From Bryobacteraceae bacterium (lineage in GTDB: Bacteria; Acidobacteriota; Terriglobia; Bryobacterales; Bryobacteraceae): 5,314 nucleotides of DNA. The stretch is taken from contig JACMLA010000547.1 in assembly GCA_014379815.1 (NCBI GenBank), positions 1 through 5,314 of the forward strand, written 5' to 3'. This document shows, piece by piece, positions 1-5,314 of the stretch. The notes beneath the pieces are model-generated. The model did no database searches and was not told the DNA's origin. It saw only the letters and a program-made list of their open reading frames with translations. A program made the translations under genes and the position numbers. Position 1 is the stretch's first letter. Each line of letters starts with the position of its first letter.

Positions 1-168
1 GGCCGGGCTGGCCCCGCAGCATGGAGGATGAAAAGATCGCAGCCCTTGATCCATTTTTATCCCCGCCAGGAAATCGCAACAAAACGAACCCACCAACCCG
101 CCGCTGGCCTTATCCCAACCCCTCGCAAAACGCGCCGCGTGACCAAGCCGAAGAGCAAGCCAGCTATC

Positions 169-192
169 TCGTCGACAAGGATGATCGTCGAC
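169..192. repeat. Short TCGTCGAC direct repeat with palindromic core
   Basis: TCGTCGAC occurs at 169-176 and again at 185-192, giving a 16-base period. The core GTCGAC is its own reverse complement, so the two copies could also pair as a 6-bp stem with a 10-base loop. On the plus strand it is followed by a T-rich run (six T at 201-206), so it superficially resembles a plus-strand terminator, but no plus-strand gene leads into it. It could be chance in GC-rich DNA, or a protein-binding site. Confidence 0.3.
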
Positions 193-252
193 TGCTCCTC
201 TTTTTTCTGGTAAACACTTCAGCGCGGTCGCCCAAAATACTGATTAAAGGGT

Positions 253-266
253 GGCGACGATTCGCC
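253..266 (-). terminator. Possible weak terminator hairpin after DUF429
   Basis: GGCGA (253-257) and TCGCC (262-266) form a perfect 5-bp stem with a 4-base loop, directly abutting the stop codon of the DUF429 gene. On the minus strand the following bases are ACCCTTTAAT, which is only a poor U-tract. The position fits an end-of-operon terminator. The short stem and weak T-run make this tentative, and it may only be a 3'-end stabilising hairpin. Confidence 0.3.
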
Positions 267-968
267 CTAAGCCTGACGCGGCACAATGATGTAACCTTCC
301 TGTGTCGAGCCGAAGACGGAGTTTCGCTCACGGCCCCAGCGCCACCAGTTCGCGGCAACACAAACGCAGAGAGCCGCATCGATTTGATCCTCGGCGACCT
401 TCAGGAGGCCTGTTTCCGGAACGGCCGGCAACAGGGCAACGCTCCCCGGGTCGAGACGGGATGCCACAAGGCCCCGCAACCGGTTCAGCTCGAGGGCCCG
501 CTCGGCTCTTCGGCCTTTCTTGTATTTGACGATCCGGTCTAACCCGAAGAACGCGACGGCTGCTGCGTGGGGATGCACCTCCATTTGCCAGCGACCGCCG
601 GTCTGCACCGGCATCTCCGGGCCATGCCGAAAACCTGCGGTTTCGAGTGCCCTGCTGAATGCTGTGACATATGGCGCGAAGGGCCGGGCCAGATTTGCCG
701 GGTGACAACCAGCATGATGTCTGCGGAACACAGCGTTCAGTTCGCGCTCTCCCTGACGAATGCCGCTCGCGTTTGGAATGACGAGCGGGGCGTCCACAGC
801 ACAAACGCAGTCAGGCCCCGCTTCGTCGTCGATCCACTGCAGGATCTCTGCCGGTGTAGTCAGGCGGGAGATGGAACGGAGTCGGACGCAGTCGCCCTCC
901 AGCACGCCTGATGCGACCCCTGTGGGCTTGCCGAACCAGCCTAGATCCACTCCCAGAAACGTGCTCAA
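267..968 (-). CDS. DUF429 family protein, predicted RNase H-fold nuclease
   Basis: This 233-residue protein belongs to the DUF429 family, which has a predicted RNase H-like fold and no settled function. It opens with the typical GVDLGW motif (residues 6-11, Asp8 on the first strand). A second strand carries VDAPL (Asp59). The family's CHPAN-type segment follows at 88-92, then EVHPHAA (130-136, Glu130), a YKKGRR segment (149-154), and EDQIDA near the C-terminus (193-198, Asp194 and Asp197). It ends with the usual VFG...GYIIVP block (218-230). The acidic residues on the expected strands are what a metal-dependent RNase H-like active site would need. Nuclease activity is a fold-based prediction that I have not seen demonstrated. 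The length is normal for the family, and there is no signal peptide or membrane segment. The start is TTG at 968-966, inside a TTGA overlap with the DUF763 stop codon. Any later start would lose the Asp8 strand. Translation is therefore probably coupled to DUF763. Confidence 0.85.
   Translation of the reverse strand: MSTFLGVDLGWFGKPTGVASGVLEGDCVRLRSISRLTTPAEILQWIDDEAGPDCVCAVDAPLVIPNASGIRQGERELNAVFRRHHAGCHPANLARPFAPYVTAFSRALETAGFRHGPEMPVQTGGRWQMEVHPHAAAVAFFGLDRIVKYKKGRRAERALELNRLRGLVASRLDPGSVALLPAVPETGLLKVAEDQIDAALCVCVAANWWRWGRERNSVFGSTQEGYIIVPRQA
965..968 (-). other. TTGA stop/start overlap, DUF763 to DUF429
   Basis: The TGA stop of DUF763 (967-965) and the TTG start of DUF429 (968-966) share bases. 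I see no good Shine-Dalgarno sequence just upstream: the nearest AGGA-like string is about 20 bases away. Translation by re-initiating ribosomes is therefore the likely mechanism, tying DUF429 output to DUF763. Confidence 0.7.
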
Positions 969-2197
969 AATAGCCGCAGCTGCTTTTCCTGTGGAAAGAT
1001 CTTTCGCTGCCTGGCAGGTTTGTCATCGAGCGCGCTGCGTCCATCGAGAGAGGGAAAAATTTCGAACTCGTGACGTACCACCGCGTCGAGGTCAACCGTG
1101 GTTTGCAATCGGCGCTCGACCGCAACAGTGAAGTTATGCAGGCGCTGCATTCCTGCGATCTTCTCGCCGCCATCCAGACGTGCGGTGTCCAGCGCGCGAC
1201 GCAATACTCCGATGGACTCGTCATAGGTCTTCAGTGGCACGGGAAAAGGATGCCGGTCCTTGCCGCCCAGGGAGAATGAAAAACGTGCGGGATCCGAGAA
1301 TCGGGCTGGTGTGCCGTGAATCACTTCCGCCACGAACGCGAGAGTCTGCAGAGTTCGGGGTCCAAGATTTTCCACCAGCAGCAGATCCGCAAAGGTCTTC
1401 AGCTCGCGATCATAAGCCACAGCAAGGACGGCACTGAGTCGCTGCATGTCCAGATCTTTACGTCGGACATCATGATGCGCGGGCATCTCCAGCTTTCTCG
1501 CGACTGCTACGGTGACATCCGGCCCGGCGTGGGCCAGCGTGAGGATCGCGTCGCGTGCAGGCCCGGCAGGTGCCGCAACCAGGTTCAGAATTGTGCCTTG
1601 TGAATCGGGAAGCGACTCACCCACGATGCCTGTGTGCGGCTCGCAAACGAAGTCACGGACGTTTGCAGAATGCCAGTGATAGCGGCGCGCGAACCCGCTG
1701 ACCTGATTCATACCCTGCTGCACAACCGCCCATTCGCCGTTTGCTGCGACCAGGAAGGAGTGCAGGTAGATCTGGAACCCGTCGGCGATGCAGTTGTTAT
1801 CGATCTTTGCGGTGAGACGGCTGGTGCGAACGAGTTCGGCCCCGTTCAGACCCTGCTTACCTGCAATGGCGAGAAGTTCGGCAGGCGTATTTCGGGAGTG
1901 ACGGCCCCGGCCTCCGCAGACGTACAGCCCAAGTTCCGAGGCACGCGGGTTGAGGCCTCGCTTGAGAGCACCGAGCACGGAAGTCGTAATCCCGGAGGAA
2001 TGCCAGTCCATTCCCATCACGCTGCCGAGTGCCTGAAACCAGAAAGGATCGCTAATCCTTGACAGAAACTCGGAGTGACCGTAGTGCAGCAGAACGCTCT
2101 CCACGATCGCTGTCCCAAGTTGCGTCATCCGGTCTGCGAGCCACGGAGGCACTCGGCCGCCATGCAAGGGAAGATCAGCGTGGCCAGATTGCTTCAA
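965..2197 (-). CDS. DUF763 protein with HhH-like segment and QLRLF tail
   Basis: This 410-residue protein belongs to the DUF763 family (COG1415), whose function is unknown. Hallmarks in order are ADLPLHGGRVPPWL (7-20), SDPFWFQALG (49-58), DWHSSGITT (64-72), a GGRGRHSRNTP segment (95-105), RLTAKIDNN (127-135), WAVVQQGMN (156-164), ARRYHW (170-175) and CEPHTGI (185-191). Residues 271-293 (DLLLVENLGPRTLQ and on) read like a helix-hairpin-helix, a sequence-nonspecific DNA-binding element. A GGKDRHPFPV block follows at 311-320. The tail is basic and ends in QLRLF (406-410), close to the bacterial sliding-clamp-binding consensus QL(S/D)LF. A role in DNA or RNA processing is inferred from these two features. 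The start is TTG at 2197-2195, the only start codon between an in-frame stop at 2221-2219 and the conserved N-terminus. An AGGA lies 12 bases upstream, which is rather far. Length and motif set look complete. Confidence 0.88.
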   Translation of the reverse strand: MKQSGHADLPLHGGRVPPWLADRMTQLGTAIVESVLLHYGHSEFLSRISDPFWFQALGSVMGMDWHSSGITTSVLGALKRGLNPRASELGLYVCGGRGRHSRNTPAELLAIAGKQGLNGAELVRTSRLTAKIDNNCIADGFQIYLHSFLVAANGEWAVVQQGMNQVSGFARRYHWHSANVRDFVCEPHTGIVGESLPDSQGTILNLVAAPAGPARDAILTLAHAGPDVTVAVARKLEMPAHHDVRRKDLDMQRLSAVLAVAYDRELKTFADLLLVENLGPRTLQTLAFVAEVIHGTPARFSDPARFSFSLGGKDRHPFPVPLKTYDESIGVLRRALDTARLDGGEKIAGMQRLHNFTVAVERRLQTTVDLDAVVRHEFEIFPSLDGRSALDDKPARQRKIFPQEKQLRLF

Positions 2198-2201
2198 GCT
2201 T

Positions 2202-2229
2202 CTATTGTGTCCTGTTAGCTATTGTGTCC
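2202..2229. repeat. 11-base direct repeat between kinase and DUF763
   Basis: CTATTGTGTCC occurs at 2202-2212 and exactly again at 2219-2229, a 17-base period with a 6-base spacer. On the transcribed (minus) strand the unit reads GGACACAATAG. The pair fills most of the 38-base gap between the kinase stop and the DUF763 start. Possible roles are two half-sites of a regulator, a duplicated ribosome-entry segment (each unit starts GGA), or a small replication-slippage duplication. I do not recognise a known operator. Confidence 0.6.
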
Positions 2230-2235
2230 CGATGG

Positions 2236-3582
2236 TCAGGCGGGTAGCGAGATCACGGCTTCGCAGCCCGGAGCACCCTCGCGATTCCGAAGGAGCAGAT
2301 TGCCGCCGTGCGCCTCGGTAATCTGCCGGCTCAACACAAGGCCTATGCCCGAGCCTCCCGGTTTTGTCGTGAAGAACGGCACAAATAGGTTGGCGGTGTT
2401 GGAGAGACCGTGACCTTCATCCCTGACGTAAATCTGTAGGCTGGAACCGGACCTCATCCAGCCAACGAAGACCCGGCCTCCGGTTTCGAGGGAAGCGTCG
2501 ACACCATTGCGAATCAGGTTAATCAGCACTTGCTCCAGCTGGTCGGTGTCACCTTGAATCGCGAGGGGTGGTCCTTCCTCCAGCATCGGCCGAAGCCGCG
2601 ACTCCAGCATCACGGACCTGCGAACGAGGCCTTCTACATCCACCGGCTCCATGCGCGGGCGAGGCAGCTTTGCCAGTCGCGCGTAGGCTCCAATAAACCG
2701 GCTCAGACCTTCGCTGCGGGTACCAATGATACTGAGACCGTGGCGCATATCGTCTTCCCAATCCTCCGCTCGTGGCTGCCGGCGCAAGATGCTGACAAGG
2801 CTTTCCGCTATGGACTTGATAGGTGTGAGCGAATTGTTAAGTTCGTGCCCAAGAACCCGCACCAGTCTCTGCCACGCCTGAAGCTCTTCTTCCCTAAGAG
2901 GGCGCGTCAGGTCGGTGATGACAAGCAGGCTATGTGGGAGTCCACCTTCGCGGAATGAGGAACGCGCGACGCCCCAGCGGCCGCCTCCGCCACTGAACGA
3001 CCGCTGCACAGTTTGGTTGTCATCGCCCTCCAGATATTCATCCAGTCCCAGGTCGGCAGCCGGAAGTCCCATGATGCGTTCCGAGGCCTGGGCGATCAGC
3101 TTCTCTCCCGATGGGTTCACGAGGCGCAAGCGGGATTCCGAGTCGAAGGCGAAGATCGCAACATCAATCTCGTCGATGACTTTTCGCAGAAGAGTCGTTG
3201 CCTCAAGTGCTCCCAGACGCTGCAGCCTCAGGGTGGCGCCCATGGCATTGACCTGTTGCATGACCTCGCCAAGTGCGTCCTCCTCGCTGGCATTGCGGGC
3301 GCGGATCGAGTAATCCCCTTCGCGCATCGCCTCGAGAAGATTAGCTAATGTGCGAAGAGGTGACGCTACCCTTTCACGGACCGCAAGGGCACAACCCATC
3401 CAGACGGCGACAACGAGAATGCCCACTGTCCACTGGACCTTCGCGGAGTACTGCTCGACGGACATGATGATGAAGGTCGCAAGCACAGCGGGAGCGCCGG
3501 CGCTGAGCGCGAGCAGCTGCACTCTCATCTCGTGCGTAAGGTAAGGAATCAGTCGCTTCAACCTTGCTCCGGCATCGGTCAA
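2236..3582 (-). CDS. NtrY-like membrane sensor histidine kinase
   Basis: This 448-residue histidine kinase is the partner of the adjoining NtrC-type regulator. It has two membrane segments (about 23-42 and 51-68) joined by only some 8-9 external residues. A HAMP linker (about 69-122) and a PAS domain (about 128-225, with a VNPSGEKL turn at 155-162) follow. The dimerisation and phosphoacceptor helix carries GHELNNSLTPI (245-255) with His246. The ATPase domain has the N box (Asn355, Asn359), the G1 motif DEGHGL (388-393), the F box FVPFFTTK (400-407) and the G2 motif GGSGIGL (409-415). All catalytic motifs look intact. With almost no periplasmic domain, the signal is probably membrane-borne or read by the PAS domain. 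The chosen start is TTG at 3582-3580 in a TTGA overlap with the regulator. An ATG at 3528 (residue 19) would still keep both membrane segments and cannot be excluded. Neither start has a clear Shine-Dalgarno sequence. Confidence 0.9.
   Translation of the reverse strand: MTDAGARLKRLIPYLTHEMRVQLLALSAGAPAVLATFIIMSVEQYSAKVQWTVGILVVAVWMGCALAVRERVASPLRTLANLLEAMREGDYSIRARNASEEDALGEVMQQVNAMGATLRLQRLGALEATTLLRKVIDEIDVAIFAFDSESRLRLVNPSGEKLIAQASERIMGLPAADLGLDEYLEGDDNQTVQRSFSGGGGRWGVARSSFREGGLPHSLLVITDLTRPLREEELQAWQRLVRVLGHELNNSLTPIKSIAESLVSILRRQPRAEDWEDDMRHGLSIIGTRSEGLSRFIGAYARLAKLPRPRMEPVDVEGLVRRSVMLESRLRPMLEEGPPLAIQGDTDQLEQVLINLIRNGVDASLETGGRVFVGWMRSGSSLQIYVRDEGHGLSNTANLFVPFFTTKPGGSGIGLVLSRQITEAHGGNLLLRNREGAPGCEAVISLPA
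3579..3582 (-). other. TTGA stop/start overlap, regulator to kinase
   Basis: The TGA stop of the response regulator (3581-3579) overlaps the TTG chosen as the kinase start (3582-3580). This is the same arrangement as at 965-968, and it suggests coupled translation giving a fixed regulator-to-kinase ratio. It depends on the TTG being the true kinase start rather than the internal ATG at 3528. Confidence 0.5.
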
Positions 3583-4946
3583 TTTGGTTGGAGGTTGTAG
3601 CGCTGCAGGCGACGGTAAAGGGCACTTCGGCTCAGCCCCAGTGCGTTCGCCGCGTGGCTGACGTTCCCTTCGTAGCGCTGCAGGGCCTTCCGGATCAGGA
3701 ACGCTTCTACTTCTTCGATGCTCATATCCTCCAGCCGCGCGGGTGTACTCGAAGCCGACCGCAGGGCCAGATCGGGCAACCGGATCATGTTGTCTCCGGC
3801 GAGGAGAACCGCGCGCTCGATTACATGGTTCAGCTCGCGGACATTGCCCTGCCAGCGGTTCTCGAGGAGTGCGTGCATTGCCGCCGGATCGAAACCATTA
3901 AGCCGCTTCCGATAGCGCTGCACGTACACGGAAAGAAAATGCGAGGCGAGCAGAGGGATGTCCTCTTTCCGCTCGCGAAGTGGGGGCAGATGAATTTCAA
4001 TAGTATTCAATCGGAACAAAAGGTCTTCGCGGAATCGTCCTGAGGAAACTTCGTCGGTAAGGTTGGCGTTGGTCGCTGAGATAACGCGGACATCCACACG
4101 TTTCGTCTTGGAAGACCCGACACGTTCCATTTCCCCGATTTCGAGGACTCGCAAAAGTTTGGCCTGCAGATTGTGAGGAACGTTCGCAATCTCGTCCAGA
4201 AACAGAGTCCCGCCATCGGCCATTTCAAACCGGCCCACACGATCGATGCGGGCATCGGTGAACGCGCCTTTCACATGTCCGAACAACTCGCTCTCGAAGA
4301 TGCCTTCCGCCAAACCGCCAGCGTTGACCGTCACCAGAGGCTTGGAGGCCCTCTCGGAGATGGTGTGCAGCATGCGTGCGATCACTTCCTTGCCAGTGCC
4401 CGGCTCTCCCGTGATCAGCACGTTGGCATCGGACGGTCCGACGCGTGAGACGAGTTGCAGTACCGGTGCCATCGCGTCTGACTCGGCAATCATCAGAGGC
4501 TTACCTTCTGCACGGAGCAGACGGTTCTCGGCTTCCAGTCTCTGGCCTTTGCGCAGTGCCTCGGACAGGGCAATCTGCGTTTTCACAATCGATAACATCC
4601 GGGCGTTTTCCCAGGGTTTCTGGATAAAGTCGCGGGCACCCCGCCGCATTGCTTCCACTGCCAGTTCGACACTCCCCCACGCGGTCATGACGATCACCGG
4701 AACAACGGGGTCCACCTTCTGGATTTCGCCCAGCAGGTCCAGCCCCTCCTGGCCTGAGGTGGTATCGCGTGTGTAGTTGAGATCCATGATCAGGGCGTCG
4801 TAGTCGCGCAACTGGAGCGCATTTAAGACGGCCCGGGGTGAGGTCACAGCTTCTGTGCTGTAGCCCTCGGCCTTCAAGAGGAAGCGGAGAGCCTCCAGAA
4901 TGTCAGCCTGATCGTCGGCAATAAGAATCCGCTGTCTGTCTACCAA
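3579..4946 (-). CDS. NtrC-family sigma-54-dependent response regulator
   Basis: This 455-residue three-domain response regulator activates sigma-54 RNA polymerase when phosphorylated. The receiver domain (about 5-120) has the acidic pair Asp11/Asp12, phosphoacceptor Asp55 (MDLNY), Thr88 and Lys110. A short coiled linker (about 127-147) leads to the AAA+ domain (about 150-380). Its motifs are Walker A GEPGTGKE (180-187), loop 1 GAFTDA (227-232), Walker B GGTLFLDE (245-252), sensor I SATNAN (290-295), arginine fingers in FREDLLFR (305-312) and sensor II GNVREL (367-372). A Fis-type helix-turn-helix ends the protein (about 428-450, [20 protein letters not shown]). Loop 1 has Asp in place of the second Gly of GAFTGA, a variant I associate with intact regulators of this subfamily. 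Target promoters cannot be read from this window. The start is TTG at 4946-4944: the frame is stopped at 4958-4956, and no other start codon precedes the receiver domain. The kinase gene overlaps its end. Confidence 0.95.
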   Translation of the reverse strand: MVDRQRILIADDQADILEALRFLLKAEGYSTEAVTSPRAVLNALQLRDYDALIMDLNYTRDTTSGQEGLDLLGEIQKVDPVVPVIVMTAWGSVELAVEAMRRGARDFIQKPWENARMLSIVKTQIALSEALRKGQRLEAENRLLRAEGKPLMIAESDAMAPVLQLVSRVGPSDANVLITGEPGTGKEVIARMLHTISERASKPLVTVNAGGLAEGIFESELFGHVKGAFTDARIDRVGRFEMADGGTLFLDEIANVPHNLQAKLLRVLEIGEMERVGSSKTKRVDVRVISATNANLTDEVSSGRFREDLLFRLNTIEIHLPPLRERKEDIPLLASHFLSVYVQRYRKRLNGFDPAAMHALLENRWQGNVRELNHVIERAVLLAGDNMIRLPDLALRSASSTPARLEDMSIEEVEAFLIRKALQRYEGNVSHAANALGLSRSALYRRLQRYNLQPN

Positions 4947-4970
4947 TGCACCAGTTTAGGCACGCGAGCT

Positions 4971-5314
4971 CTAACGTTTTTGACGAAGCTCGATTGCACC
5001 GTTCAAAGTGCGGATGATCATTGGGCTACCGGAGCCGCCCACGCCAATCTGTCCGTCCATGCTCTGCTCCGTCGCTTTGCCCCGGAAGCCCCTCAGGGCC
5101 GACACAACTTTGCCGTTGCGTGTCTCGGCACGGAGCCTATATCCGGCGTTCTCCGGAACTCGGATCGAGATTCTTCCATTTACCGCGGTGAACTCCGGCG
5201 CTTTTTCCCAAAATGGCCGCAATAACCACGCTTCAATCGATCCATTAACGGTGTGAACGTGGGCTGTGCCGGAGGTAGACACAAGTACTTCGCCGTTTAC
5301 CGTTGCAGCTTCAA
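4971..5314 (-). CDS. DUF4097-type beta-strand repeat protein, 5' part missing
   Basis: Only the C-terminal part is present. The frame is open through the window edge, so the real start lies beyond 5314, and the GTG at 5282 is an internal valine codon. About 114 residues are visible. They form a run of short beta-strand repeats with a small-residue/Asn-Gly turn: TVNG, TVNG, AVNG, TRNG, MDG and LNG, each followed by alternating hydrophobic residues (for example GRISIRV and GAIELRQ). This periodic pattern is typical of DUF4097 (putative adhesin-type beta-helix) proteins, which are often exported or envelope-associated. No signal peptide can be judged because the N-terminus is missing. The protein ends in QKR at a TAG stop, and 24 bases separate it from the regulator start. 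It may be the first visible gene of the same transcription unit. Function is unknown; a structural or envelope role is only a family-based guess. Confidence 0.75.
   Translation of the reverse strand, partial: EAATVNGEVLVSTSGTAHVHTVNGSIEAWLLRPFWEKAPEFTAVNGRISIRVPENAGYRLRAETRNGKVVSALRGFRGKATEQSMDGQIGVGGSGSPMIIRTLNGAIELRQKR

Larger units (their letters stand above)
1..266. other. Gene-poor stretch after the DUF429 gene
   Basis: I see no supportable gene here on either strand. Two plus-strand frames are open from near the window start (ATG at 21 and ATG at 28). The first runs on into the antisense of the DUF429 gene and resembles no family I know. The second ends at 213 as a short, proline- and lysine-rich peptide. 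The GGAGG before the ATG at 28 abuts it with no spacer, so it is a poor ribosome site. The minus strand has a purine-rich, Shine-Dalgarno-like run around 207-196 but no start codon at a usable distance. The stretch contains a small hairpin next to the DUF429 stop codon and a pair of TCGTCGAC repeats, both listed separately. It is probably the 3' flank of the minus-strand gene cluster. Confidence 0.6.

Noticed and set aside
171..206. Plus-strand GTCGAC hairpin followed by a T-run, resembling an intrinsic terminator
   Set aside because: The stem is only 6 bp with a 10-base loop and a gap before the T-run, and no plus-strand gene leads into it. Kept only as a low-confidence repeat.
64..220. Minus-strand open stretch of about 49 codons after the DUF429 gene, with an AGGAG-like run nearby
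   Set aside because: There is no ATG, GTG or TTG at a usable distance from the purine run, and the product is not recognisable.
21..542. Plus-strand open frame of 173 codons starting with ATG
   Set aside because: Its second half is antisense to the conserved DUF429 gene, its product resembles no family, and no ribosome site is well placed. Long antisense frames are common in GC-rich DNA.
1234..1250. TGGCAC-like string resembling the -24 part of a sigma-54 promoter
   Set aside because: The required GC at the -12 position is missing at the right spacing (GG is found there), and the site lies inside DUF763 coding sequence on the opposite strand.
1634..2062. Plus-strand open frame of 142 codons inside DUF763
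   Set aside because: It lies wholly antisense to highly conserved DUF763 blocks, and the translation has no recognisable motif.
2202..2229. The repeated CTATTGTGTCC as an insertion-sequence end or scar
   Set aside because: The copies are direct, not inverted, only 6 bases apart, with no transposase remnant or disrupted gene around them.
4246..4776. Plus-strand open frame of 176 codons opposite the response regulator
   Set aside because: It is antisense to the AAA+ and receiver domains. Its Ser/Arg/Ala-rich composition is typical of a shadow frame.

Overview
The window is GC-rich, and every gene I can support lies on the minus strand and reads right to left. The protein families and the wording of the response-regulator AAA+ domain suggest a Gram-negative-type soil bacterium. 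Acidobacteriota is my best guess, with moderate confidence and from family resemblance only. There is no tRNA, rRNA, CRISPR array, transposase or phage gene.

Layout in transcription order: (1) 5314-4971, the C-terminal part of a DUF4097-type beta-strand-repeat protein, cut by the window edge; (2) 4946-3579, an NtrC-family sigma-54-dependent response regulator; (3) 3582-2236, its NtrY-like membrane histidine kinase, overlapping the regulator by 4 bases; (4) 2197-965, a DUF763 protein after a 38-base gap holding an 11-base direct repeat; (5) 968-267, a DUF429 protein (predicted RNase H fold), overlapping DUF763 by 4 bases; (6) 266-1, about 270 bases in which I see no gene, only small hairpin or repeat elements.

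The gaps are -4 to +38 bases, so the five genes could form one transcription unit. Genes 2 and 3 are a standard two-component pair: the kinase senses something at or in the membrane, phosphorylates Asp55 of the regulator, and the regulator activates sigma-54 promoters elsewhere. Genes 4 and 5 are both uncharacterised. DUF763 carries a helix-hairpin-helix-like segment and ends in QLRLF, which resembles the bacterial sliding-clamp-binding motif. DUF429 is predicted to have an RNase H-like fold. Together they look like a small, undescribed nucleic-acid-processing module. The repeat-bearing gap before DUF763 may mean that this module is regulated separately from the two-component pair.

All four complete genes appear to start with TTG, two of them inside TTGA stop/start overlaps, and none has a strong Shine-Dalgarno sequence.
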